64,000 bases of DNA, taken from NCBI RefSeq assembly GCF_016798225.1, contig NZ_JAEUYX010000006.1, forward strand, positions 1 through 64,000. The letters run 5' to 3'. The stretch comes from Anaerococcus sp. mt242. GTDB lineage: Bacteria; Bacillota; Clostridia; Tissierellales; Peptoniphilaceae. The notes beneath the pieces are model-generated. The model was not told the DNA's origin. It did not search any database and saw only the letters and a program-made list of their open reading frames with translations. The position numbers and the translations under genes were made by a program. Shown here piece after piece: positions 36,175 to 44,467 of the stretch (its first letter is position 1; every line of letters begins with the position of its first letter).

Positions 36175-37520
36175 TGGAAAATACACAACAAGTTAAAGTA
36201 AAGAAAAAAAAATCACGCGACAATTCCAAATTATTATTTACCTTTATTTCAATATTATTAGGATTTTTAGTAGGAGCAATTGTTCTAAGCATCTCTGGCT
36301 ATGATCCGATTGAAGGATACAAAGCCTTATTTCAAGGGATTTTTAAGACTCCAAGAAATATGGGATGGGCTATTGTTAGTTCAACTCCAATTATTTTAAC
36401 AGGTCTTGGTGTGTGTTTTGCTTTTCAAACAGGACTTTTTAATATGGGAGCTGAGGGCCAATTTATAATTGGTACAGTCGTAGGATTTTTAGTAGGTTAT
36501 AAATTACCACTTCCTCCAATCTTACATCCAATTGTTGCAATAATTTTAGCAATGATAGCAGGGGCCCTTTATGGAGCTATTGCAGGTTTTATCAAAGCGC
36601 ATTTTGGCATTCATGAAGTTATTTCAACCATAATGTTAAACTGGATTGCCTTTTATTTCCAAAACTTTATTGGCTACGCATATCAACAGCCAAATTCAAT
36701 GGGTTCTTTTGATGTCCTAGATAGTGCAAAAATAACCATGTTTGATAGAGCAACGGTTAAAAATTTCGGACCATTTTTCAAAAAATTCTTTAAAGCTCCA
36801 ATACATTTTGGAACAATACTTGCAATCATTGCAGTTATTGTTGTTTGGTATATTTTAAAGAAAACTGTTCTTGGTTATGAACTAAAGGCAGTGGGTCTTA
36901 ACCGCGAGGCTAGTGAATATGGTGGTATTGACTCTGGCAAAAAAATTGTCCAATCAATGGCAATTTCTGGAGCAATTTGTGCCCTAGCTGGAGTTACACA
37001 AATCTTAGGATTTACCTATGCTCTTTCGATAGTTTCTGCTATGGATAACTATGGATTTGACGGATTAGCTGTTTCACTTCTAGCAGGAAATAACCCAATC
37101 GGCGTAATTTTCTCAGGATTATTTTTTGGTTCACTAAAATATGCAGGTAGCAATATCCAAAGAGTCATGGGAGTGCCAACAGAGTTAATCAACATAATAA
37201 TTGGTACAATTATCCTATTTACAGCTGTACCATTAGTATTTAGAATTATCCGTGCTAAAAGCAGAAATAGAAAAAATACTAAAAAACAAATGGCGGATAC
37301 AAAAGTAGTTAAAAACGCGCCTATTGATGATGCTGATAATAAAAAAGAAATTATAAATCAAAAGACTATTGATAATGAAAAAGTAGAATCTTTAGAAAAC
37401 GAAAAAGTTAATGAAGATATTAAAAAGAAATCTAAAAACGAATCTAACTCTAATCCAAGAGTTATAAATGAAACTGGTGAAGATATCATAGTAAAAACTG
37501 TAGAAAGAGAAGAGGAGTAA
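36174..37520 (+). CDS. nupP: Nucleoside ABC importer permease (NupP/YufP-like)
   Basis: The 448-residue permease has about nine to ten hydrophobic helices (from residue 18 to 360) and the BPD_transp_2 features NMGAEGQFIIG near 91 and LKAVGLNREASEYGGI near 236. It has an unusually long, charged, hydrophilic C-terminal extension (about 365-448, rich in K, N, D, E) predicted to be cytoplasmic. It pairs with the next permease to form the heterodimeric channel. Confidence 0.92.
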   Translation: MENTQQVKVKKKKSRDNSKLLFTFISILLGFLVGAIVLSISGYDPIEGYKALFQGIFKTPRNMGWAIVSSTPIILTGLGVCFAFQTGLFNMGAEGQFIIGTVVGFLVGYKLPLPPILHPIVAIILAMIAGALYGAIAGFIKAHFGIHEVISTIMLNWIAFYFQNFIGYAYQQPNSMGSFDVLDSAKITMFDRATVKNFGPFFKKFFKAPIHFGTILAIIAVIVVWYILKKTVLGYELKAVGLNREASEYGGIDSGKKIVQSMAISGAICALAGVTQILGFTYALSIVSAMDNYGFDGLAVSLLAGNNPIGVIFSGLFFGSLKYAGSNIQRVMGVPTELINIIIGTIILFTAVPLVFRIIRAKSRNRKNTKKQMADTKVVKNAPIDDADNKKEIINQKTIDNEKVESLENEKVNEDIKKKSKNESNSNPRVINETGEDIIVKTVEREEE

Positions 37521-37521
37521 T

Positions 37522-38454
37522 ATGAATTTAGTAATGCTCGCTTTAATAATAGGAAATACTTTTTCAAATGCTGCTCCAGTACTTTTTGCAGGACTTGGCG
37601 GTATGATGAGCGAAAAATCTGGTGTTGTAAATATTGGACTTGAAGGAATGATGACAATTGGTGCTCTTGTTGGAGCTACAGTTGGCTATAAATTAGGAAA
37701 TCCTTGGCTAGCGTTTTTAGCAGGCGGTCTTGCAGGAGCAGGATTTGGACTAATTCACGCTTTTATTTCAATTTCCCTAGGAGGAGATCAAACTATCTCA
37801 GGTATTGCTATTAATACGCTAGGACCTGGTTTGGCACTATTTTTAGCAAGATTATTTTTTGATGGAGCAAGTCAAACTCCATCAATCCCACTAGAAAACA
37901 AGATTCCAAGACTATTTAGAGGATCAGGAAACCAAGTGATTTTAAATATTTTTGGTCAATATGCAACAGTTTATATTGTCCTAATAATGGTGGTAGTTTT
38001 ATACCTTTTCCTTTATAAAACTAAATGGGGACTTAGGGTAGTAGCAGTTGGAGAGCACCCAAAAGCTGCAGAAACTTTAAATATTTCTGTAAAGAAAACT
38101 CGTTACTGGTCGGTAATTTTCTCAGGTTTTATGGCAGGACTTGGTGGAGCAAGTATGGCCCTTGCGGTTGTAAGTTCTTTTTCACAATCACTTATAGCAG
38201 GACAAGGATATATTGCCCTAGTAACAGTAATTTTTGGTAACTGGAAGCCACAAGGAGTGCTTTTAGGATCCTTATTTTTTGGTCTTGCCCAATCAATAGC
38301 AACATATCTTGGAGGATCAGGACTAAGTATGCCAATAGAATTTATCTCAATGATTCCATATGTAGCAACATTATTAATACTGATAATTTTCCAAAGAAGA
38401 TCAAAGGCACCAAAAGCATCTGGTAAGCCATATTTAGCTATAGACAATATATAA
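37522..38454 (+). CDS. nupQ: Nucleoside ABC importer permease (NupQ/YufQ-like)
   Basis: The 310-residue second permease has about nine hydrophobic helices, the motif NIGLEGMMTIGALVGA near 34 and LRVVAVGEHPKAAETLNI near 172, matching the smaller partner of the NupPQ pair. It begins two bases after its partner and closes the transporter operon before a terminator. Confidence 0.93.
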   Translation: MNLVMLALIIGNTFSNAAPVLFAGLGGMMSEKSGVVNIGLEGMMTIGALVGATVGYKLGNPWLAFLAGGLAGAGFGLIHAFISISLGGDQTISGIAINTLGPGLALFLARLFFDGASQTPSIPLENKIPRLFRGSGNQVILNIFGQYATVYIVLIMVVVLYLFLYKTKWGLRVVAVGEHPKAAETLNISVKKTRYWSVIFSGFMAGLGGASMALAVVSSFSQSLIAGQGYIALVTVIFGNWKPQGVLLGSLFFGLAQSIATYLGGSGLSMPIEFISMIPYVATLLILIIFQRRSKAPKASGKPYLAIDNI

Positions 38455-38467
38455 ATTTTGAAAGTAT

Positions 38468-38497
38468 AAGCCCTTAATAGGGTTTATATTTTTGTCA
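38468..38497 (+). terminator. Terminator after the nucleoside importer operon
   Basis: ATAAGCCC-TTAATA-GGGTTTAT is followed by ATTTTTG. Confidence 0.78.
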
Positions 38498-38539
38498 AAA
38501 AGTTGTATATTATAATATATAGCTTTAAAAGGAGCAAGT

Positions 38540-40960
38540 ATGAATTGTACTAACTGCGGTGCAAAGGTAGATGATAGCGCGAGATTTTGTCCGGTTTGTG
38601 GCCACAAACTAAAAAGTGATACTCCGCATGCTCATCCGGAGGCCCCACAAGCACAGGCTTCTCCAGTAGAAAAATCTACCTATGAATCGATACAAAATAA
38701 AGAAAACTTAATAGAAAATCAAAAAAAATCAGAAGAGAAAAGTAAAAAAGAAAGCAAGATTCAAAGATTTATAAGTTCTTTTACTAGCAAAAAAACTCAG
38801 CCTAAGCCTAAGGAAGAAAAAATCGCTGATGAAATTTTTGATAATGACAATAATTACAGTCATTTAAATCAAAAAATTGAACCAGACATGGCAAATGAGA
38901 GTCAAATCCCTCCTTCATATTATGGTTATAATCCGGTAGAGGATAGGCAAAGAAAAGACTTAAGAAATCCCTCTTTAACATCTAAAAACAATCCAACAGA
39001 TTATGTCCAAAACAAGGTCTTACATAAGCAAACCGAAAGTATTTCTGAAGATAAAAATCCAAATCTAAAACAAAATCAAAATTATATTCCTAACAAATTT
39101 TCAAAAGAAACAAATCTTTCAAGTGAAATGCGAATTGCTCAAAACTTAGCGAGGGCAGAAGGTTATAATAATCAAGAAAATGAATCTTTAAATGACGAAG
39201 TAAGATATGATGATATACCGAATGAATTTGTAGAAGCAAGAATTGCAAGGCAAATCAATGGTGGTGGACCAAAATTATCTTACAGTAGAGCAGAAAATGA
39301 AGATTATAGGGCTGATGATAGGACTAATGCTGCAAATAGACCTGTGACAGGTGAAAATCAAAATTTAAATAGCTATGAAAAAGCCAATTTAGCAAATTCT
39401 ATAGAAGATGAGGCAAAAAATAAGTCTACAAAAGATGAAAAAGAGCCTTTCAAATTCAAACCAATTTATTTATTGCCACTTTTAATCATAGCTATAGCAC
39501 TGACGGGAGTGTACTTCCTTAAAAACCGTACGGCTCAAGAAGTAGAAATTGATCTTAGCCAGTACATTGATGTAACTTATAGCGGAGATGATGGTGCAGC
39601 AAGCCCAAGTGCTACTTTAAATACATCAAAATTACTAGCAGATTATGGTAATGATATTGCATATGTAAATAAAGATAGAAAAAATGATCAATACTCATCA
39701 CCAGCAAATCAATTGGTTGATGACCTAGAAAAAAGTACAAATTTCCAATTTAGCAAGGATAGTAATCTATCAAACGGTGAAGAAATCACAGTTGTAGCCA
39801 ATGTTTCTGATAGTGCAATAGCAGATGATTACAACGTTATGTTTACAAACACCATAAAATCAGTAATTGTAGATGGATTGATCACTCAAGAGTCTGTAGA
39901 CCCATTTGAATATATGGATGTAAATTTTGAAGGCGAAAGTCCAAATATTACACTATCTGCAAACTTTAGAGAAGATGCACCAGAATATCTTAAAAATATA
40001 GAAATAGCACCAAGCAAAACCAGTGAACTTGCTAGTGATGAAGAAGTAAATATTTCTCTAAACTTTGATGAAGAGGAACTATTTAATTCTTATGGTATAA
40101 GATTAAATCCAATTGATAAAACATTTACAGCCCCAGGTGAATCTGACCAAGCTGAGGAAGAAAATTCTGAAAAGGAAAATAATGATGAGGCTAGTGGAGA
40201 ATTAGGAGATGGATTTATCTCAACAATCGATAATCTTGATGAAGAATTATTAGGCACATTAAAATATAATGCTGGTCAATTGATTAAAGAAACATTTGGC
40301 GGCAGATCTTTTACAGAAATAAATGAAATAAATTATCTTGGAGCTATTACAGGCTCAGATGCAAATGCAGACCTTAAAAACAGGGTAATGCTAATTTATG
40401 AAGTAAAAGCCAAAGAAGACTACGAAGGTCGTTACACAAATGACTTTAGCTACTATACATTTGTAGAATATCAAAATGTAAAAGATAGTAAGGCAGAAGA
40501 TGGCAAATTCTACACAGAAGGGCCAATAACAACAGATAACGAAATCTTCCACAAATTCTTTGTAGAAGATGACTACACATATTATGAAATTCCATATTAT
40601 GGATTTGCATTCTTAGAAGAAGTAATATCAAGAGCCAACAATGCCCTATCAGGACTAAATATCGAAGACTCTATATCAGTAGATATTTCAAAATACTTTG
40701 AAAAATCTGACGGAGTTGCCGGTGAATACCAAGGCAATGGCACAAGGCTATCATTAAAATCTGATGGAACACTAAGATATAAACTAGATCAAAGAGTTCA
40801 TACAGGAAAATGGAGCGAAAATGGTTCTGATGTAAGCCTTACAATCCAAGGTGTAAATGTAGATACACCAATCAATGCGAAATTTGAAAACGGAGCGTTG
40901 AATGTAGCAGAGCAAGGCGAAATGGCAGGACAAACATTTAATAAAATGGAAACATATTAA
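38540..40960 (+). CDS. Large zinc-ribbon single-pass membrane protein (TcaA-like architecture)
   Basis: Of the 806 residues, 3-21 form a zinc ribbon (CTNCG...CPVCG). Residues about 30-300 are a long, hydrophilic, Q/N/K/E-rich disordered region. One membrane helix spans about 308-328 (YLLPLLIIAIALTGVYFL). The remaining 475 residues lie outside and include repeat-like beta domains with SxxELASDEEV / SNLSNGEEIT motifs, an acidic break near 535-553, and a C-terminal lipocalin-like beta region (about 730-800, GEYQGNGTRLSLKSDGTLRY). Zinc ribbon, helix and extracellular repeats resemble staphylococcal TcaA. Its function here is unknown. AAAGGAG precedes the ATG. Confidence 0.75.
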   Translation: MNCTNCGAKVDDSARFCPVCGHKLKSDTPHAHPEAPQAQASPVEKSTYESIQNKENLIENQKKSEEKSKKESKIQRFISSFTSKKTQPKPKEEKIADEIFDNDNNYSHLNQKIEPDMANESQIPPSYYGYNPVEDRQRKDLRNPSLTSKNNPTDYVQNKVLHKQTESISEDKNPNLKQNQNYIPNKFSKETNLSSEMRIAQNLARAEGYNNQENESLNDEVRYDDIPNEFVEARIARQINGGGPKLSYSRAENEDYRADDRTNAANRPVTGENQNLNSYEKANLANSIEDEAKNKSTKDEKEPFKFKPIYLLPLLIIAIALTGVYFLKNRTAQEVEIDLSQYIDVTYSGDDGAASPSATLNTSKLLADYGNDIAYVNKDRKNDQYSSPANQLVDDLEKSTNFQFSKDSNLSNGEEITVVANVSDSAIADDYNVMFTNTIKSVIVDGLITQESVDPFEYMDVNFEGESPNITLSANFREDAPEYLKNIEIAPSKTSELASDEEVNISLNFDEEELFNSYGIRLNPIDKTFTAPGESDQAEEENSEKENNDEASGELGDGFISTIDNLDEELLGTLKYNAGQLIKETFGGRSFTEINEINYLGAITGSDANADLKNRVMLIYEVKAKEDYEGRYTNDFSYYTFVEYQNVKDSKAEDGKFYTEGPITTDNEIFHKFFVEDDYTYYEIPYYGFAFLEEVISRANNALSGLNIEDSISVDISKYFEKSDGVAGEYQGNGTRLSLKSDGTLRYKLDQRVHTGKWSENGSDVSLTIQGVNVDTPINAKFENGALNVAEQGEMAGQTFNKMETY

Positions 40961-40966
40961 ATAAAT

Positions 40967-40999
40967 AAACCCGGTAAGGAAAACTTACCGGGTTTTTAT
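40967..40999. terminator. Bidirectional terminator between the zinc-ribbon gene and the tRNA array
   Basis: AACCCGGTAAG-GAAAA-CTTACCGGGTT is followed by TTTATTT and preceded by an A/T-rich flank. It can also stop minus-strand transcripts running out of the tRNA-derived array. Confidence 0.88.
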
Positions 41000-41040
41000 T
41001 TGCCAAAATTAAAAATAATCAGATAAAACTAATTCTATCA

Positions 41041-41101
41041 TGGTCGGTGTGAAAGGATTCGAACTTTTGAGCCTCATCTTCTCAAAGCCAAGAGCTGCCA
41101 A
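41041..41101 (-). repeat. tRNA-Pro-like truncated copy 1
   Basis: On the minus strand this segment reads from a D-loop-like TTGGCAGC through to a complete CACACCG-ACCA 3' end, with an intact TTCGAAT T-loop. The 5' acceptor strand and 5' half of the D arm are missing. The anticodon arm is replaced by a hairpin CTTTGAG/CTCAAAAG with loop AAGATGAGG. It is the copy furthest from the intact tRNA gene. Confidence 0.8.
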
Positions 41102-41135
41102 CATTTAATTAGTATATTAAATAAGCAATATAAAA

Positions 41136-41177
41136 AAGTAAAAAAATAAGCATTTATCGAACTGCTTTAATAATCAA
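41136..41177 (-). terminator. Degenerate terminator following copy 2
   Basis: On the minus strand AAGCA-GTTCGATAAA-TGCTT is followed by ATTTTTTT. The same sequence, almost unchanged, follows copy 3, so terminator and tRNA-like part repeat as one unit. Confidence 0.6.
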
Positions 41178-41237
41178 TGGTCGGTGTGAAAAGATTCAAA
41201 CTTTTGAGCCTCATCTTCTCAAAGCCAGCGCTACCAA
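41178..41237 (-). repeat. tRNA-Pro-like truncated copy 2
   Basis: On the minus strand it retains TTGGTAGCGC, identical to the D-loop and 3' D-stem of the neighbouring tRNA-Pro. It then carries the same CTTTGAG/CTCAAAAG hairpin as the other copies, a T-loop changed to TTTGAAT, and the CACACCG-ACCA end. This copy best shows the tRNA origin. It has no 5' acceptor strand. Confidence 0.82.
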
Positions 41238-41271
41238 AATTTAATTATTATCTTAAATAAACAAAATAAAA

Positions 41272-41312
41272 AAAGCAAAAAAATAAGCATTTATCGAACT
41301 GCTTTAAAATTA
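41272..41312 (-). terminator. Degenerate terminator following copy 3
   Basis: On the minus strand AAGCA-GTTCGATAAA-TGCTT followed by ATTTTTTT matches the one after copy 2. Confidence 0.6.
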
Positions 41313-41373
41313 TGGTCGGTGTGAAAGGATTCAAACTTTTGAGCCTCATCTTCTCAAAGCCAGTGTTACCAAC
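41313..41373 (-). repeat. tRNA-Pro-like truncated copy 3
   Basis: On the minus strand it reads TTGGTAACAC, then the CTTTGAG/CTCAAAAG hairpin, a TTTGAAT T-loop and the CACACCG-ACCA end. It starts 132 bases before the matching 3' end of tRNA-Pro in window coordinates. The inner core is identical in all three copies. Confidence 0.8.
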
Positions 41374-41410
41374 AATTAATTGTTAAGTAAATAATAAATA
41401 TAAAATGAGC

Positions 41411-41435
41411 AAAAAAAATAGCAGCTTATGCTGCT
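41411..41435 (-). terminator. Terminator of tRNA-Pro
   Basis: On the minus strand AGCAGC-ATAA-GCTGCT is followed by ATTTTTTTT, ten bases after the tRNA 3' end. Confidence 0.82.
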
Positions 41436-41444
41436 TTTTAATTA

Positions 41445-41521
41445 TGGTCGGGGTGAAAGGATTCGAACCTTCGACCTCATGTTCCCAAAACACGCGCGCT
41501 ACCAAGCTGCGCCACACCCCG
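41445..41521 (-). tRNA. tRNA-Pro (anticodon TGG), CCA encoded
   Basis: The minus strand gives a 77-base tRNA: acceptor CGGGGTG/CACCCCG, D-arm GCGC/GCGC with AGCTTGGTA loop, anticodon stem CGTGT/ACATG around loop TTTGGGA (anticodon TGG, proline), variable AGGTC, T-arm with TTCGAAT, and an encoded ACCA end. All four stems pair. It is the only complete tRNA gene in the window. Confidence 0.96.
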
Positions 41522-41539
41522 TTAAGTGATTACTATGTA

Positions 41540-41568
41540 AGTATACACCCTTTTTTTTACAATGTCAA
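41540..41568 (-). promoter_or_regulatory. Promoter of tRNA-Pro
   Basis: On the minus strand a consensus TTGACA (41563-41568) and TATACT (41540-41545) are exactly 17 bases apart, about 18 bases before the tRNA 5' end. It is the strongest promoter match in the window. Confidence 0.85.
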
Positions 41569-41689
41569 GTTTTTGTAAAAGTTTTTTAAAAAAAAGTTTA
41601 CAAAAGTAGATTTTGACCCCTTTCTTTTGAGAAGTCTGTTATAATAATACCATAAGCAAAATTAAAAGTAAACAAAATTGAGGAAAATA

Positions 41690-41956
41690 ATGATAATTTT
41701 AGATGCAAAAAATTTTACCGATCAAAAGACCTTTTATAAGCTTTTAAATGATCAAATAGATTTTTATTATTATGTGGAAAATCTAGATGCGCTTTATGAT
41801 TTTTTGGTAACTACTGACTATGAGATAAAGATTACTAATTATAGATATATGTTTATAAATCTTGGCGAATATGGAGAAAAGCTTGTAACAGTTTTTATCG
41901 ATGCGGTAAAAGATTATGATGCAAATGTAAGTTTGGAGCATGGTAATGGTTTATAA
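41690..41956 (+). CDS. Barstar-like protein
   Basis: This 88-residue protein resembles barstar, the inhibitor of barnase-type RNases: it opens with a strand MIILDAKNF, has a helix, and then YYYVENLDALYDFLV, the equivalent of the barstar YYGENLDALWDCL segment that plugs the RNase active site. The ATG at 41690 follows TTGAGGAAA; an in-frame TTG at 41678 is less likely. No RNase gene is adjacent. It overlaps the GntR regulator gene by eleven bases and opens a six-gene run. Confidence 0.72.
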   Translation: MIILDAKNFTDQKTFYKLLNDQIDFYYYVENLDALYDFLVTTDYEIKITNYRYMFINLGEYGEKLVTVFIDAVKDYDANVSLEHGNGL

Positions 41957-42296
41957 AAATAAACAGAGTGAAATAAAAGATTTTGTAGCCTTGGAACTAA
42001 TATCTGGTAGAAAAAAATACGGAGATCCATTTTTTGAAAAAAAATTTTTTACAAGTAAGTTTAAAGTAAATCCTTCTTATGTAAGAGATGTTTTTGATGA
42101 TCTAGAAAAAGAAGGAATCATCCAAAAACAAGGCGAGTCATATATATTTTCTGCAGACGAAAATAGGGTGTTCTGGCTAAAAGATGAATTTTTGCACTCA
42201 TATATAAATGATTTTACAGAAAATTTAAATAAAATTGGTGTAAGTATGGATGAAGTCATTGAAATACTAAGACAAAGGAATATTGCAAATGGATAA
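41946..42296 (+). CDS. GntR-family regulator (YtrA-like, short)
   Basis: The 116 residues hold a winged helix at about 5-70 (IKDFVALELISGRKKYGDPF, then VNPSYVRDVFDDLEKEGII) and a short helical tail with no ligand-binding domain. This is the YtrA pattern, which usually represses the ABC transporter genes that follow, as here. The start at 41946 is seven bases after GGAG. It overlaps barstar upstream and the ATPase downstream by eight bases. Confidence 0.85.
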   Translation: MVYKNKQSEIKDFVALELISGRKKYGDPFFEKKFFTSKFKVNPSYVRDVFDDLEKEGIIQKQGESYIFSADENRVFWLKDEFLHSYINDFTENLNKIGVSMDEVIEILRQRNIANG

Positions 42297-42987
42297 AGCA
42301 ATAGAGATTAAAAATTTCACAAAAAAATACGAAGATCTAATTGCCATAGATGACATAACTTTAAGTATAAATTTAGGAAATATCACTGGTATTCTTGGTC
42401 CAAATGGGTCTGGTAAAACTACATTATTAAAGGCTCTTGCAGGATTAATTCATCCAGATAAGGGAGAGATAAATCTTAATGAGCAAAAAATAGCAAATAT
42501 AGATAAGAATAAGATTGCGTATTTGCCAGATGAAAAATTTCTATACCCAAATCAAAGTGTAAAAGAATCTAGGGATATGTACGCTGATTTTTATGAGGAA
42601 TTTGATAAGGAGCTTTTTGATAAAATCTTAGAATTTTTTTATTTAAATAAAAAAAGTAAGATTAGCAGTCTTTCCAAAGGAGATTACAAAAAACTGGGTC
42701 TTTGTCTAAATTTAGCTAGAAATGCAGAAATATATATTTTTGATGAGCCACTTGATGGTCTAGATCCTATATCAGCTGCAAAAATAATTGACCTTATTAT
42801 CGACAAGCTTGAAAATGAAAAAACTTTTGTAATATCTACCCACCAAATTGCCCTTACGGAAAATCTATTTGATGAAGTAATTTTCCTATCAAACGGTAAA
42901 GTTCATGATTTTGGAAAGGCTCGTGAGATTAGAGAACAAAATCAAATGGATATTAACGATTACTATGATGAAATATATTTAGGATAA
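42289..42987 (+). CDS. ABC transporter ATPase
   Basis: The 232 residues show Walker A GPNGSGKTT near 36, a signature reduced to LSKGDYKKLGLCLNL near 126, Walker B IYIFDEPLDGLDP near 148 and the H-loop VISTHQ. It fits the YtrB/CcmA-like group of export-type ATPases. The start at ATG 42289 lies inside the end of the regulator gene. It works with the six-helix permease at 42990. Confidence 0.9.
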   Translation: MDKAIEIKNFTKKYEDLIAIDDITLSINLGNITGILGPNGSGKTTLLKALAGLIHPDKGEINLNEQKIANIDKNKIAYLPDEKFLYPNQSVKESRDMYADFYEEFDKELFDKILEFFYLNKKSKISSLSKGDYKKLGLCLNLARNAEIYIFDEPLDGLDPISAAKIIDLIIDKLENEKTFVISTHQIALTENLFDEVIFLSNGKVHDFGKAREIREQNQMDINDYYDEIYLG

Positions 42988-42989
42988 GT

Positions 42990-43724
42990 ATGAATAAGTT
43001 TATAAAATACGATTTAAAATCAAATAGAGGATTTTTAAGAAAACTAATAATCCTGCAAATAATATTTATATCTCTAAGCTTTTTAGGACATGGATTTTTG
43101 TCGACAAATTATCTGACAGATCCCGTTTTTGCAAATGGGATATTTTCCCTAGCTACAGTGTTTTTTTTAGGAATTAATATTTTTTATATAGTTTTTACTA
43201 TAAATAAAGATTTTAACTCAGAAAGAGCCTTATTAAAGTTTTCTCTACCAAATGCACAGAAAAAAATTATTTGGGCAAAAATATTTGAATTAGCATTTTT
43301 TTATATAATCAATTTGCTTTTTTTATTGATATTTTTGTGGGCTCTAAGATTTAAAATTACATCTGATATAGTATACTTTTTCGCCTTGGGGCTTATTTGG
43401 ATGCTTATAGTAGGAGGATTTGTTTTCTATTTTAAAAGTCTAAATAGATTTGACCAAGCTACAGGAAGTAAATTATACGGTCTGGGATTAGTTTTATTAA
43501 TCATTGTGCTTGGATTTTTAGTATGCAAATATTTTTCCTTTGTGATAGTTAATGGAGCAATCCAACATGCCCGCCCTATAAATTACGGATTTGTCTTCCC
43601 ATTTGCAGTGGGCAGCCTTAGCCTATATAAAAATATCAGCCCGTTAATTTATTATTTTTTAGCCCTATTAGTTGTAATTTTTGTAAATCAAAAAAATATA
43701 AAGAATAATTTAGACTTATCCTAG
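42990..43724 (+). CDS. ABC-2-type membrane permease
   Basis: The 244 residues have about six hydrophobic helices: near 19-34, 47-70, 97-118, 126-147, 163-184 and 224-238. No signature beyond the ABC-2-like layout is visible. Its position two bases after the ATPase, in a GntR-ATPase-permease series, makes it the transporter's membrane part. The substrate is unknown. Confidence 0.8.
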   Translation: MNKFIKYDLKSNRGFLRKLIILQIIFISLSFLGHGFLSTNYLTDPVFANGIFSLATVFFLGINIFYIVFTINKDFNSERALLKFSLPNAQKKIIWAKIFELAFFYIINLLFLLIFLWALRFKITSDIVYFFALGLIWMLIVGGFVFYFKSLNRFDQATGSKLYGLGLVLLIIVLGFLVCKYFSFVIVNGAIQHARPINYGFVFPFAVGSLSLYKNISPLIYYFLALLVVIFVNQKNIKNNLDLS

Positions 43725-43732
43725 GAGTGAAA

Positions 43733-44467
43733 ATGCAAGATATAAAAGAAATTATTAGAAATTCGAATAATATAGTATTTTTTGGTGGAGCAGGAGTATC
43801 AACAGCTTCTGGCTTGCCCGATTTTAGATCAGCAACTGGTCTTTATAATAAGAAAAACAACGCTAATTATTCACCAGAATATATGTTAAGCCACGAGTTT
43901 TTTGAAAATCATCCTGATGAGTTTACAACATATGTAAAGGAAAATCTTATGGTAGAGGGTATTTTGCCAAATTATTGTCATTATGCCCTAGCAAAACTTG
44001 AAAAAATGGGTAAACTTCAAGGAATAATTACTCAAAATATAGACGGTTTACATCAAAAAGCAGGCAGTAAAAATGTAATAGAACTTCATGGTACATTAAA
44101 CGATCACTATTGTACAAATTGCGGAGAGAAATATGATTTGGATTATGTAAATAAATTTACCGCTACTCCAAGATGTGCGAAATGTGATGGTATTGTACGC
44201 CCAGACATAGTCCTTTATGGTGAGGGTTTAAACCAAGATAATATTAGTCATGCTATAAACTTAATTTCCCATGCTGATGTTTTGATTATTGGCGGTACAT
44301 CTCTTGCGGTTTATCCTGCAGCGGGTCTCATAGATTTTTATAATGGCAATAAACTTATTTTAATAAATAAAGATGACACTGGTAAGGAAAATGCGGCTAA
44401 TTTTGTATTAAAGGGAGATATAAGTAAAATCATGAAAGAATTAGTAGAGGATATTGATGAAAGATAG
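43733..44467 (+). CDS. NAD-dependent protein deacylase (sirtuin)
   Basis: The 244-residue sirtuin shows GAGVSTASGLPDFRS near 19-33, TQNIDGLHQKAG near 101, the catalytic histidine in ELHG near 119, zinc cysteines CTNCG and CAKCDG near 127-152, and GTSLAVYPAAGL near 190. It removes acyl groups from lysines using NAD+. The start is ATG 43733 after AGGAGTG; a GTG at 43727 is the alternative. It lies eight bases after the permease and overlaps the next gene. Confidence 0.93.
   Translation: MQDIKEIIRNSNNIVFFGGAGVSTASGLPDFRSATGLYNKKNNANYSPEYMLSHEFFENHPDEFTTYVKENLMVEGILPNYCHYALAKLEKMGKLQGIITQNIDGLHQKAGSKNVIELHGTLNDHYCTNCGEKYDLDYVNKFTATPRCAKCDGIVRPDIVLYGEGLNQDNISHAINLISHADVLIIGGTSLAVYPAAGLIDFYNGNKLILINKDDTGKENAANFVLKGDISKIMKELVEDIDER

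Noticed and set aside
41041-41521. Regularly spaced repeats that could be read as a CRISPR array
   Set aside because: The repeat core matches the adjacent tRNA-Pro including its CCA end, the spacers are AT-rich and themselves repeated, and no cas gene is present.
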